A stretch of 64,000 bases of DNA, taken from positions 16,089 through 80,088 of the forward strand of contig JAOZQY010000010.1 of NCBI GenBank assembly GCA_029931975.1, read 5' to 3'. The notes under the pieces are model-generated. The model saw only the letters and a program-made list of their open reading frames with translations. It was not told where the DNA came from and made no database searches. Source of the DNA: Bacteroidales bacterium (GTDB lineage Bacteria > Bacteroidota > Bacteroidia > Bacteroidales > GCA-2748055). The position numbers were made by a program, and so were the translations under genes. This document shows, piece by piece, positions 17,834 to 27,563 of this stretch; position 1 is the stretch's first letter, and every line of letters starts with the position of its first letter.

Positions 17834-18496
17834 TCACTTATTCGAATTATCCAGTATAATCTTCGCAGCCAGGTGTACCGCTTTGCGGACTACTTCACTG
17901 CACTTATCTGTGGCCCCTGCATTCTGAAATTCCTGAAGTTCATCCGGATCGGTCAGATGGTAGCATTTCCCGAATTTCACCTCCTGCACTTTGTGACAGC
18001 TGGTGGTTCCAAACTCCTTCTGAAACTGATCACAGAAATTTCCGGTGGGTACAAGCGATTCCTGGTAGGCTTCCCAGTTATCCAAATGCTTGATGTCCCG
18101 TCCATAGATAAGTCCCATGGCCATCAGGGGACCGGTGACCGCTCCGCAGGTCTCGCCCCGTTCGGCAATACCCGGCATGGGTGTGAGCGCTTTTACCACC
18201 TCTTCACCCTTGAGCCCGAATTGCTCCTTCAGTGCCATAAAGCTGCTCTGGGCGCAGTGGTGTGATAGCTGCATGTAGTGGTCCACTTTCTGATCCAGCA
18301 TTTTCATCACCAGGTCACGTGGCATCTGACGGTTGAGTGCCAGTTCTTTGCTGAAGTTGTTCTCCTCAGAGGGAAGAGAGTCAGCGGGCCCCTCCGGGGA
18401 AAGCTCCCTGTTTGAACATGCTCTCAGTGTGATTACAGAGAAGGCTGCAAATACAGTGCGGCCCAAGAAATCACGACGTTTCAAGTTCTTTTTCAT
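17834..18496 (-). CDS. Tat-exported C_GCAxxG_C_C family protein
   Basis: 220 residues. The N terminus KRRDFLGRTVFAAFSVITL is a twin-arginine signal with RR at 7-8, followed by AC that could be a lipidation site. The mature part shows the spaced cysteines of the C_GCAxxG_C_C family: HHCAQSSF, ERGETCGAVTGPLMAMGLIYG, NFCDQFQKEFGTTSCH, a further cysteine in KFGKCYHLTDPDE and ATDKCSEVV. These cysteines are thought to hold a redox cofactor or metal; a defined reaction is not known to me. Tat export suggests folding with a cofactor before transport. It is convergent with the mobile mystery pair and divergent from the TPR/VCBS gene 79 bases away. Confidence 0.85.
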   Translation of the reverse strand: MKKNLKRRDFLGRTVFAAFSVITLRACSNRELSPEGPADSLPSEENNFSKELALNRQMPRDLVMKMLDQKVDHYMQLSHHCAQSSFMALKEQFGLKGEEVVKALTPMPGIAERGETCGAVTGPLMAMGLIYGRDIKHLDNWEAYQESLVPTGNFCDQFQKEFGTTSCHKVQEVKFGKCYHLTDPDELQEFQNAGATDKCSEVVRKAVHLAAKIILDNSNK

Positions 18497-18563
18497 ACCC
18501 TAAAGTTAGGAAATTCATGCGAGTAGAGTAGCATGTTTTTTGTATCTTGCCTGCTGTGTTCAC

Positions 18564-18569
18564 AGGAGG
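18564..18569 (+). promoter_or_regulatory. strong Shine-Dalgarno sequence deciding the start of the TPR/VCBS gene
   Basis: AGGAGG lies 6 bases before ATG 18576. Bacteroidota genes usually lack such a sequence, so it is notable, and it favours ATG 18576 over the in-frame ATG at 18540. Confidence 0.6.
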
Positions 18570-18575
18570 GAAATC

Positions 18576-21500
18576 ATGAGGTATAGAAGCTTTATAATAT
18601 TGATTGCAGTGCTGTTACTTTTGCCCGGACAGGCATGTAAGCAGCAGAAGGGCACTGATGCAGAACGTGCCGAAGAGATGATTTCGGCCAAAACGCTGGG
18701 ACTGGCCTATCTGGAGGAGAACAAACTGGAAGAGGCCGAGACAGAGTTTCTGAAGATTATTGATCTTGACCCCGACGAGGTCATGGCTTATGCTAACCTG
18801 GGAATTGTCTACCTCAGGATGGGGTTTTTTGACAAGGCGGAAGAGTGGCTTCAAAAAGCAATCAAGATGGAGCCAGAGGATCCCGATGTGCGTCTGATCC
18901 TTGCCAAAGTATACGAGATGAACAGTGATTCGGAGCGTGCCGTTGCAGAGCTTGAAAGGATCATGGAGTTTTCTCCCGGACATGTGAAATCGCTTTTTAA
19001 CCTGACAGAACTATATGCCGCCATGCAAGGGAAAGAGGCTCTTGATAAGCGTCTGAAGTATACCAGTGAACTGGCCGAGAAGGTTCCGGGGAATATTGTT
19101 CCGCGTTTGAACCTTTTGGAGATATTGATCCAGGAGGGTGAAACAGATCCTGCCCTGGAACAACTGGAACAGCTGCAGCAGGTATTCCCTGAGTTCCCTA
19201 AAGAAGCGGTTGAATACTACGACCAGGCGCTTGTAGCTTTACGAAAGCCTGATATGGAAGCGGCCTCGGTCTCCTTTATGATTTTCCATAACTATATGAA
19301 AGTAACATCTCCCTATCAGGCAGGAATGATGGAATTGAAAGGACCTGGAGGAGCGCTTGTGGGTTCTCCTGTCATTACTTTTGCCCAGACACAGATGGGT
19401 TTTCAGGCAACAGACTGGGAGGAGATCCTGGCGGCCATTCGCTTTACCGATATTACTGCCTCAGCAGGTCTGGATTTTTTATTGACCGGAACTACTTCAA
19501 ACCTCGGGAACACGCATGGCATGACCCACCTTTCAGCCTGTGATTATAACGGGGATGGAGATGTGGATTTGTATGCAGGGCGTTTCGATCCTGCCACAGG
19601 AACCTATCGGCACTATCTCCTGAAGAATGAGTGGGGTGCCTACCAGGATGTTTCTGTGGAGTCGGGGATTGCTCACCATGGAGCTGAAACTTCAGCAAGT
19701 TTTGCCGATTACGATAATGATGGATTTCTGGACCTTTATGTACTCAGGGAGGGAGGCAGCCTCCTGTACAGAAGCACGGGAGAAGAGAGCTTTACTGATG
19801 TGACGGACCAGGCCGGGGCAGGAGATGAGGTTGCAGGCTTTGCCTCCCTGTTTTTTGATTATGATCACGATGGGGACCTGGATATTTTCCTAAGCAGGGA
19901 AGGAACCAACCTTATCTTCAGGAACAATATGGATGGAACTTTTCTGGAACAGGGTGAGAAATCCGGTCTTGCAGGTGAAGATGAGAAGACCGTTGATGCT
20001 GCTTTTGGAGATTTTGACGAGGATGGGGATATTGATCTGGTGGTCATTAACAGTGATGGAGCCAACCGGATATATTCCAACCAGAGACAGGGCATCTTTC
20101 GGGATATTTCGAAGGAAGCTGGTATACCTGCTATGGAAGGAGCCACTGCTGTAAGTGTAGGAGACTATAACAATGATGGATTCCTGGATCTCTTCCTGGC
20201 TTCCTCTGTGCCAGGTGCTTCAGAAATGTATTTGAATGTTGGAGATGGTACCTTTCAGGTGGATCATAAGTCAGAGGAGGTCAAACAGAGTCTGCAAAAT
20301 GTGCAGGTCAATGATGCTGAACTGTTTGACTTTGATAACGATGGCTACCTTGACCTGCTTGTGGCAGGCGAATCTACCAAGGATGATGGTGATGGTGTTA
20401 TTCTGTACCACAATGATGGAAGCGGAAAGCTCTGGATCTCTCCAGGCATTCTCCCTGAAGATCTTAAATCGGGAAGTCATATTACCACCTTCGATTACAA
20501 TAACGATGGCGACCTGGATATGGGTATCACCGGAATAGATGGTTCTATTCGCCTGCTCCGTAATGATGGTGGGAACAATAATCACTTCATTAAAATGAAA
20601 CTGGTAGGCCTCAGGGCCGGGAGTGCCAAGAACAACTACTATGGAATAGGAGCCAAAGTTGAGGTCCGTTCGGGAAGTCTGTATCAATCCATGGTGGTTA
20701 CCGGACCCGACATTCATTTTGGTCTTGGCTCCCGTGAGCGGGCAGAAGTGATCCGGATTTTGTGGACCAATGGTGTTCCCCAGAATATGTTTTTCCCGGC
20801 CGCCAACAAGGATTTGATCGAGGAGCAACAGTTGAAGGGATCATGCCCGTTTCTCTATACATGGAACGGGGAGGAGTATCAATTTGTAAAGGATATCATG
20901 TGGGAAAGTGCCCTGGGAATGCCCCTGGGCATCATGGGCGAATCCAGTACATTTGCCCCTTCGGATGCATCGGTAGACTATATCAAGATTCCGGGTGAGC
21001 AGCTTAAAATGAAGGACAATAAATATACGCTGCAGGTGACCGATGAGTTGTGGGAGACCCTTTATATGGATAAGATCGGACTCATTGTACTTGACCATCC
21101 TGCAAGTGTGGACCTCTATGTGGATGAAAGGATGGGGCCGCCCTCGCTATCTGGTTATAAACTTTACCAGGTGGGTGAGAAGCTGCTGCCGGCATCTGTA
21201 AGGGATCAGTATGAAACTGATCTCTTGTCATATATTGCTGAAAGGGATGATAAGTACACACCTTATTTGAAACGGGCTAAATATCAGGGAGTTACCGAGA
21301 TATCAGAACTCACTATTCATCCCGGAGATATTGATCCGGATGAAAAGCTTTTCCTGTACCTATACGGGTGGATTTTCCCCACCGATGCCAGCATCAATGC
21401 CTCTATTTCCCAATCAGATGAAATTCACATGATTCCACCGCTTCTTGAGGCTATAAATGACAGGGGAGAGTGGGAAGTGGTGATTGATAACCTGGGCTTC

Positions 21501-22154
21501 CCCATGGGAAAGGACAAGATGCTTGTGGCCGATTTGAGCGCTAAGCTCTCCAGGTCCGATCCGCGTATCCGCATCCGGACCAATATGCAGATTCACTGGG
21601 ATCAGATTTTCTTTTCCCAGGGAGAACCTGGCGAACCGGTCCGGGCCACTACCCTGGAACCAGCTGCTGCGGATCTGCATTACCGGGGATTTTCAAGACC
21701 CTACAGGAAGGGTGGTAGATATGGTCCTCACTGGTTTGATTACAGCACTGTAACGACCCAGCCCATCTGGCGTGACCAACTGGGGAACTATACTCGCTTT
21801 GGGGATGTCCTGCCACTGCTACTGGAGTCGGATGACATGTACGTGATCAAGAATGCCGGTGATGAGACTACCATCGAATTTGATGCGACTTCCTTGCCTG
21901 AGCTTCCTGAGGGTTGGACCAGGGATTTCCTGGTGCACAGTGTGGGTTGGGTGAAAGATGGCGATCTGAATACGGCACACGGACAGACCGTGGAGCCGCT
22001 GCCATTTCATGGCATGAGCTCTTATCCATACGGGGAGGACGAATCTTATCCTTCAGATCGCGAACACCGGGACTACCTGGAGAAATATAATACCAGGCAG
22101 GTCAGGACTGAAGCGTTCACCCGAGCCTTGAGTGATAAGGATCGCTGGGAGTGA
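18576..22154 (+). CDS. TPR plus FG-GAP/VCBS plus ASPIC/UnbV lipoprotein (CRTAC1-like)
   Basis: 1192 residues from ATG 18576. Signal peptide ends LLLPGQAC, a plausible lipobox. About 35-235 are TPR repeats (LGLAYLEENKLEEAETEF, MAYANLGIVYLRMGFFDKAE). About 300-690 is a beta-propeller of VCBS/FG-GAP repeats rich in calcium-loop motifs such as DYNGDGDVD, DYDNDGFLD, DYDHDGDLD and DFDEDGDID. About 690-770 is the ASPIC/UnbV domain (GIGAKVEVRSG, HFGLGSRERAEVIRILWTNG). The last 430 residues, starting CPFLYTWNGEEYQFVKD, are a conserved but unnamed extension seen in TPR-type CRTAC1 proteins. Likely on the cell surface or periplasmic face of the outer membrane. It is convergent with, and only 18 bases from, the first minus-strand ASPIC gene. 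Confidence 0.85.
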   Translation: MRYRSFIILIAVLLLLPGQACKQQKGTDAERAEEMISAKTLGLAYLEENKLEEAETEFLKIIDLDPDEVMAYANLGIVYLRMGFFDKAEEWLQKAIKMEPEDPDVRLILAKVYEMNSDSERAVAELERIMEFSPGHVKSLFNLTELYAAMQGKEALDKRLKYTSELAEKVPGNIVPRLNLLEILIQEGETDPALEQLEQLQQVFPEFPKEAVEYYDQALVALRKPDMEAASVSFMIFHNYMKVTSPYQAGMMELKGPGGALVGSPVITFAQTQMGFQATDWEEILAAIRFTDITASAGLDFLLTGTTSNLGNTHGMTHLSACDYNGDGDVDLYAGRFDPATGTYRHYLLKNEWGAYQDVSVESGIAHHGAETSASFADYDNDGFLDLYVLREGGSLLYRSTGEESFTDVTDQAGAGDEVAGFASLFFDYDHDGDLDIFLSREGTNLIFRNNMDGTFLEQGEKSGLAGEDEKTVDAAFGDFDEDGDIDLVVINSDGANRIYSNQRQGIFRDISKEAGIPAMEGATAVSVGDYNNDGFLDLFLASSVPGASEMYLNVGDGTFQVDHKSEEVKQSLQNVQVNDAELFDFDNDGYLDLLVAGESTKDDGDGVILYHNDGSGKLWISPGILPEDLKSGSHITTFDYNNDGDLDMGITGIDGSIRLLRNDGGNNNHFIKMKLVGLRAGSAKNNYYGIGAKVEVRSGSLYQSMVVTGPDIHFGLGSRERAEVIRILWTNGVPQNMFFPAANKDLIEEQQLKGSCPFLYTWNGEEYQFVKDIMWESALGMPLGIMGESSTFAPSDASVDYIKIPGEQLKMKDNKYTLQVTDELWETLYMDKIGLIVLDHPASVDLYVDERMGPPSLSGYKLYQVGEKLLPASVRDQYETDLLSYIAERDDKYTPYLKRAKYQGVTEISELTIHPGDIDPDEKLFLYLYGWIFPTDASINASISQSDEIHMIPPLLEAINDRGEWEVVIDNLGFPMGKDKMLVADLSAKLSRSDPRIRIRTNMQIHWDQIFFSQGEPGEPVRATTLEPAAADLHYRGFSRPYRKGGRYGPHWFDYSTVTTQPIWRDQLGNYTRFGDVLPLLLESDDMYVIKNAGDETTIEFDATSLPELPEGWTRDFLVHSVGWVKDGDLNTAHGQTVEPLPFHGMSSYPYGEDESYPSDREHRDYLEKYNTRQVRTEAFTRALSDKDRWE

Positions 22155-22172
22155 GGCTGGTTCAGTGCCGGT

Positions 22173-25100
22173 TTAGTGTCGGTTCAATGAATAGAGGAGG
22201 AGGCTGTCACGATTCATGCCTGCCACCAGCAGAGGTTTCTCTCCCTCCAGAATAAGCAGCGATTCTACCATACCATGAAGTACAATCCCACTCTCTGAAG
22301 GGTTCACAATTTTGCTTAGGGGTTTTTCCCCATCACTCATCAGAATTAAGCCCTTCAGTGCATCATAATAACCTGTACTGATATCGTAGGTGTGGTCGTT
22401 CCCGGCCAGCAGCACATCGGGCAGTCCGTCGCCATTAAAATCTTTTACCAGGGTTTTTGAAATGGGAGCCACCTGCGCCTCTTTTGGCAGCTTTTCCCAT
22501 CTGAAACTGCCTTCGTCATTCCACAATAGGTGGCTGGATGTGCTTTCGACATGAAAAAGATGGTCAATCCGCATGCGCATATCATCATCCAGGATATCAT
22601 CCATGGTAGCCTTACTGAAGGAGTTGTAGTTTGTATATTTCCTTGAGAAATATGGAGCCTGTCCTACCAGTTCATCAAGGTAATTGACAGGATACTCTTT
22701 CATCACATCATATTTGTCTCTCCAGTATCCTGTGGAAATGGGATCGATGGTTCCGTTTTTATCCAGGTCCAAAGCATATATCCTCAAAGGGTACTCCTTA
22801 CTCACAGTGAAGCGATGATTCTCACCCAGGTTGCCCAGGAGATAATCAGCATCACCGTCGTTGTCAAAGTCAGCCGCTGTAACAGAATACCACAATCCGT
22901 GCATCTCTTCAAATTCTGGCAAGTCCAGTTTCTCCAGGTACTCCCCTTTCATGTTTTTCAAAATTACAGGTGCATCCCATTCCCGGGATATGACCAGATC
23001 CTCCCACCCATCTCCATCATAATCGCTCCAGGTGGCATCTGTAACCATGCCCAAATCCATGGAACTTGCTCCTTCCGAAGAGAACGATCCCTTCTCATTA
23101 AAAAGGATCCAGGACTCGGCGGAAAAAGGGAATCTGTTGTATTTGATACGTGCACCGATAAATAAGTCCATATCCCCATCGTGGTCAACATCAAAGGGCC
23201 TGACTACCGAGGCGGAAAATGGAGCTGTCGGTAATTTGGATTTCGAAAAGATACCATTGTTGTTGATGTAGAGGTAATGGATATACGCGGTCTCACGAGT
23301 GTTTTCATACCCACCAGCCAGCACAACAATATCATTGTCTCCATCCAGATCGACATCAAATATGGCAAAATCAATCTCTGAAAAATTTTTCTTACCGGTC
23401 AGGCCTTCAATGGTAGTTTCCTGAAAGCCTTCAGCTTTCCTCAGGAATACCCGGGTAGGCTCAATATTTGTTGCACCGATGATCAGGTCCTCCAGACCAT
23501 CTCCATCCAGGTCACCTTTTTGGATGCAGGGCCCTATCTGGGAAAATTTGTGGGGCAGAATATTCTGTCCGTAGAAAAAATCTATGTAATCGCTTTGTTG
23601 GTGGAGGTAGGAGAGCAATTCTTTCTCAGGTGAGAAGAGTCTGTCCGGTTCCGATAAAGGAATGCCCGGAGGCATGGAATTCACTTCCTCAATTTCCAGC
23701 TCCTGATTTACACGAAGGTCTGTCAGAACACTAACTCTGCCAGTGGTGGGCCATGTTATTTTAAGCGAGTCAACCATGGTGTTTCCTGCCAGTCCAAAAT
23801 GGGTGACCGGATCTACAGAAGAGATATACCCCCTTGAGAGGAAGTTCTCCTGGAACTGGTAACTACTCTCACTCCAGATCTCAATTTTCGCTCCAAATGC
23901 CATGGGATTCTTATTGTCCCCCACCAGTTTCACACGGAGGTAGTTGCTCTTCTTTTTATCGTGTTCTACAGTATTGTTTCTATAGACAAATGCGATATCA
24001 TTAAGGTTATTGCATACATAATCCAGGTCTCCGTCGTTATCCAGGTCGGCAAAAGCGGCACCATAGGAGTAAGATTCCACAGGTTCGAACCATTCCGGGG
24101 CATTGTTCCGAAAATGGTATTTCCCCATATTTTCATAGGCAAAATTGAACATTTTTGACGGTGGACATTTATCAATAACATGCCTGTGATCGGCCACATG
24201 ACCAAAGACCTCCGCCTTGTAGCGGGTCCAGTCCTTGTCGGTCATATCGCGCGGATATCCATTGGCAATCACCAGGTCCTTGTCACCGTCGTTGTCGAAA
24301 TCGGCAAAGAGGGGCGACCAGCTCCACTCCGAATGGAAGATTCCCATCATCTGTCCCACCTCGCTGTAGGGAATCATCTCCCCGTTTAGCATCCCGTTGT
24401 GGAGATGCATCATGTTACGGAGGTACTGGTGCTCGTAGCCATACTTCTCATCGTTGATATAGTAGATGTAGCCAAAACCGTTAATGGTCTTCTTCTTCTT
24501 ATAATAGTACTCGGGCATCATATCCAGGGTGAACATATCGGGATAACCGTCGTTGTTGATATCAGCCATATCGTTCCCCATGGATGATTTGGTCTGATAG
24601 GACATCTTGGAGGCAATCTCGTTTTTGAAGGTCCCGTTCTGCTGGTTGATATAGAGTACATCATTGGAGATATAGTCGTTGGAGATATAGAGATCAGGGT
24701 AGCCATCCTTGTTCACATCTCCCAGTGCCAGTCCAAGTCCGAAACCCTCGTATACGATCCCTGCTTCGACGGTTACATTGGAGAAAGTTCCATCGCCATT
24801 GTTCCGGTAGAAGTCATCATTGCTGACCGCACTTCCATTATTGATCTTAGTCCTGTAGCTTGCAGAGAGCCTTTCGGTAACGAAATTATTCAGCAGATAG
24901 AGATCCATGTCCCCGTCGTTATCATAATCCAGAAATGCGGCATGTACTGAATAGCTCTCATCGGCCAGACCGTACTCTTGTGCTTTGTCGATGAACAAGA
25001 GCTCTCCATTCTCCTGGATTCCCTGGCTGATATAGAAACGGTTCTTTCTCTTGTCAGCTTCGGGGTGTGCCGTGCAGGTCAGGTAGATATCCTTCCATCC

Positions 25101-25454
25101 GTCCTCATTGATATCTGTAAAGGTGATGCCGCTGTACCACTGACCATTGTCTAAGTCTTCGAAACTGGAGGTGATGTCGGTAAATCTGAATTTCCCCTGG
25201 TTCAGGTAGATCCGTGGGCTAACCTGGTTGGCCGTAAAAATGATATCCTGCAGCCCGTCATTGTTCAGGTCCACTATGCCCACACCGGCACCGTTGTAAA
25301 TATATTCAAAATTAAGTACATGTACCGAGTCGGTCTCCAACACCACGTTATTAAAGGTGATTCCTGTTTTGGCAGGATCGAGAAGTTCAAATCTGGAAGT
25401 TTTGGTGCAGGAGAATGCAGCAATCGAAAGGACTATAAACAGCAGGTACCTCAT
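22173..25454 (-). CDS. FG-GAP/VCBS plus ASPIC/UnbV lipoprotein, downstream of SusCD pair 1
   Basis: 1093 residues from ATG 25454; the frame stays open 16 codons further up, but MRYLLFIVLSIAAFSC is a clear lipoprotein signal. Two blocks of FG-GAP repeats (about 50-430 and 590-960) with DLNNDGLQD, DYDNDGDMD, DVNKDGYPD and DVDLDGDND flank an ASPIC/UnbV module near 480-560 (AFGAKIEIWSESSYQFQE, VTHFGLAGNTMVDSLKITWP). The C terminus has another repeat (KDFNGDGLPDVLLAGND) and ends with a strand pattern shared with the other three. It follows SusD 1 across an intrinsic terminator. Role inferred: surface ligand-binding or scaffold lipoprotein working with the SusC/SusD pair; substrate unknown. Confidence 0.87.
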   Translation of the reverse strand: MRYLLFIVLSIAAFSCTKTSRFELLDPAKTGITFNNVVLETDSVHVLNFEYIYNGAGVGIVDLNNDGLQDIIFTANQVSPRIYLNQGKFRFTDITSSFEDLDNGQWYSGITFTDINEDGWKDIYLTCTAHPEADKRKNRFYISQGIQENGELLFIDKAQEYGLADESYSVHAAFLDYDNDGDMDLYLLNNFVTERLSASYRTKINNGSAVSNDDFYRNNGDGTFSNVTVEAGIVYEGFGLGLALGDVNKDGYPDLYISNDYISNDVLYINQQNGTFKNEIASKMSYQTKSSMGNDMADINNDGYPDMFTLDMMPEYYYKKKKTINGFGYIYYINDEKYGYEHQYLRNMMHLHNGMLNGEMIPYSEVGQMMGIFHSEWSWSPLFADFDNDGDKDLVIANGYPRDMTDKDWTRYKAEVFGHVADHRHVIDKCPPSKMFNFAYENMGKYHFRNNAPEWFEPVESYSYGAAFADLDNDGDLDYVCNNLNDIAFVYRNNTVEHDKKKSNYLRVKLVGDNKNPMAFGAKIEIWSESSYQFQENFLSRGYISSVDPVTHFGLAGNTMVDSLKITWPTTGRVSVLTDLRVNQELEIEEVNSMPPGIPLSEPDRLFSPEKELLSYLHQQSDYIDFFYGQNILPHKFSQIGPCIQKGDLDGDGLEDLIIGATNIEPTRVFLRKAEGFQETTIEGLTGKKNFSEIDFAIFDVDLDGDNDIVVLAGGYENTRETAYIHYLYINNNGIFSKSKLPTAPFSASVVRPFDVDHDGDMDLFIGARIKYNRFPFSAESWILFNEKGSFSSEGASSMDLGMVTDATWSDYDGDGWEDLVISREWDAPVILKNMKGEYLEKLDLPEFEEMHGLWYSVTAADFDNDGDADYLLGNLGENHRFTVSKEYPLRIYALDLDKNGTIDPISTGYWRDKYDVMKEYPVNYLDELVGQAPYFSRKYTNYNSFSKATMDDILDDDMRMRIDHLFHVESTSSHLLWNDEGSFRWEKLPKEAQVAPISKTLVKDFNGDGLPDVLLAGNDHTYDISTGYYDALKGLILMSDGEKPLSKIVNPSESGIVLHGMVESLLILEGEKPLLVAGMNRDSLLLYSLNRH

Positions 25455-25519
25455 CTCGGTATTTGAAATTATTATCAGACTGTGAGAAGCCCAAAGAAAC
25501 AAAAAAAAGTATCCTCATC

Positions 25520-25560
25520 AAAAAAAAAGAGGCTGATCCGCCGTGGCGGAAAAGCCTCTT
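25520..25560 (-). terminator. intrinsic terminator after SusD 1
   Basis: On the minus strand a stem with outer arms AAGAGGCT/AGCCTCTT (25553-25560 and 25527-25534) and an inner CCGCC/GGCGG is followed by a run of Ts (25520-25528 on the plus strand as As). It sits 30 bases past the SusD stop and before the next gene. Confidence 0.85.
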
Positions 25561-25589
25561 TTCTATAAGCTATGTAAAATTAGTGTTCT

Positions 25590-27536
25590 CTACCTGTTCT
25601 GCTGTAGGATACCGTTACTTACGTCAATCTGACGTTGTGGTATCGGGAAGTTAACATCTTCAGCTCCAACGGTAGCGTTGCCATAAAGGGCATTGCCCCA
25701 GGGCATGGTCTTTTCATAGTCAAGGATACGATTTCCTTCAGTGACCATAATACCCCAGCGCTGCAGGTCATAATACCTGTGGCCTTCCTGTCCCAGTTCA
25801 AGCTTCCGCTCCATCATGATTTTTTCCATGGCATCGGCGGTGTTGGCAAAGGGAGAGGTATACTCATTAACCATATAGTTGGCCGCAGGAGTTGTTCCGT
25901 CTTCTTCATATACCCAACCGGCAGTATTACCAGCTCTTTCACGAATCAGGTTCACCTCACCAAAGCCTAAGTCATCGGCATTGGTCTGAGCTTCGCATTC
26001 AGCTTTTAGCAGCAGTACATCTGCGTAGCGAATCATGCGGTATCCATTGGCAGTATAACCGGAAGTCCAGTTACCAACTTCAGTATAGGTGCCTTCCTGA
26101 GATTTCTTATATACCTGCTTCTTCGGGCTATAAGGTCCGGAGTAGCTCTGGTCACGAATCCAGTCAGAACCGGTATGAATACCCCAGTCCCAGTAAGGAA
26201 TACCACGACGGCCAGCGGACCAGTCAAGGCGTGGGTCCAATGGAAGTGAGTTGTCTTCTGTCCATATCAGTTCCCAGTCTGAGGGGCTGGTCAAAGGATC
26301 GTTGTTCACATTTGGAGAGGATTCAGTCCCAGTTAAAGATCTGTATGCTAAATCAATATAAGGATTTGCGGGATCGTATGCAGTTACAACATCGTTAATC
26401 AGATATTGACCAACGGTGGTTTCAGGATCACCATCATCTGCAACCCAAATACCTCCGGCAGCAATACCCATGTCCCTGAGCAGTTCTTCTCCAGAATTGT
26501 TATAGGATCCATCAAGCAGTGGCAGACCGGTAGCCGGATCTACACGAAATGAGTTTACAAACTCCTGAGTGGGGTTAAAGAATCCACAGCAACCACCAGG
26601 TGAAGCACCACTTTTGTAAGGGAAGTTAAGCACTTCGCCACGACCTGCATTCCATGCACCTGAGTTGTCATTTACAGAATACTGCACTGTGTAAACGGCT
26701 TCTTTGTCATTACGGAATTCCGTATCAAAGATATCACCGTAAGTAGCCAGCAGTCCGATTTCTCCTCCCGCAGGCTGAGTTCCGCTTGTTACTACTTCAT
26801 TGAGTTCGCTAAGGGCTGCAGCATAATCTCCATACATCTGCATCTGAGCCTTGGCCAAAAAGACTTGGCAAACAGTCTTGTTGAAACGTCCAATCTGTCC
26901 CATATTCAGGGGTAGGTTCGTGCCTGCTTCCAGGTCGGCAATAATCATGGGCCTAATGTCCACATCATTGGTGACTGTTTTGGAATCGGTAGTTTCATCC
27001 ACATAAGGGACGAAGGTTCCTGTAGCCATATCTGCCCAGAGCTTGTAAGCCCAGAAGTGGTATACACCACGCAGGGCCCTGGCCTGCATAACAAAGGAAT
27101 CATATTCTTCCTGTGTAATGCCTCCTGCTTCAAGAGCTTTTGCAGCAACTGATATAGTTGTATTGGCACGGCTTACTCCTTCGTAACAAGACCGCCACTT
27201 AGCATTAAGATAGCCGTTGGTTGCTGTTTCTGAGTAAGTTTGTAGAGGGTTGATGGCTGGCTGGTCGCCAGAGTCGGTACCTTTATTAGCTTCCAATCCC
27301 CTGATGCTTCCAAATACCCAACCGGAGGAGGCTGCTTCCCAGCCATAGCCGTTGGCAACACCGTCAATCATAGAATACGCACCAATAAGCAGTGCATCCA
27401 CACCGTTATAGGTCGCAAGTACAGTTTGATCCAAAGAACCATTTGGAGTGATCTCCAAAAATTCTTCGCTACAGGAGTTCATTAGCAGAAGTCCTGCGAT
27501 AACTGCAAATACTGATAAAAATTTTATCTTTTTCAT
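25590..27536 (-). CDS. SusD/RagB-family surface lipoprotein (pair 1)
   Basis: 648 residues. Lipoprotein signal MKKIKFLSVFAVIAGLLLMN followed by SCSEEF; the acidic residues right after the cysteine fit the Bacteroidota surface-export signal. SusD fold markers: EITPNGSLDQTVLATYNGVD near the N terminus, WRSCYEGVSRANTTI (TPR region), ALRGVYHFWAYKLW, and a C-terminal ADVLLLKAECEAQTNADDLG with RKLELGQEGHRYYDLQRWGI. SusD caps the SusC channel and binds the glycan or other nutrient outside the cell. It follows SusC 1 by 27 bases on the same strand. Substrate cannot be deduced; no glycoside hydrolase is in the same unit. Confidence 0.95.
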   Translation of the reverse strand: MKKIKFLSVFAVIAGLLLMNSCSEEFLEITPNGSLDQTVLATYNGVDALLIGAYSMIDGVANGYGWEAASSGWVFGSIRGLEANKGTDSGDQPAINPLQTYSETATNGYLNAKWRSCYEGVSRANTTISVAAKALEAGGITQEEYDSFVMQARALRGVYHFWAYKLWADMATGTFVPYVDETTDSKTVTNDVDIRPMIIADLEAGTNLPLNMGQIGRFNKTVCQVFLAKAQMQMYGDYAAALSELNEVVTSGTQPAGGEIGLLATYGDIFDTEFRNDKEAVYTVQYSVNDNSGAWNAGRGEVLNFPYKSGASPGGCCGFFNPTQEFVNSFRVDPATGLPLLDGSYNNSGEELLRDMGIAAGGIWVADDGDPETTVGQYLINDVVTAYDPANPYIDLAYRSLTGTESSPNVNNDPLTSPSDWELIWTEDNSLPLDPRLDWSAGRRGIPYWDWGIHTGSDWIRDQSYSGPYSPKKQVYKKSQEGTYTEVGNWTSGYTANGYRMIRYADVLLLKAECEAQTNADDLGFGEVNLIRERAGNTAGWVYEEDGTTPAANYMVNEYTSPFANTADAMEKIMMERKLELGQEGHRYYDLQRWGIMVTEGNRILDYEKTMPWGNALYGNATVGAEDVNFPIPQRQIDVSNGILQQNR

Positions 27537-27563
27537 ATCTCTGTTGAATTTTTTCTTTTAACA

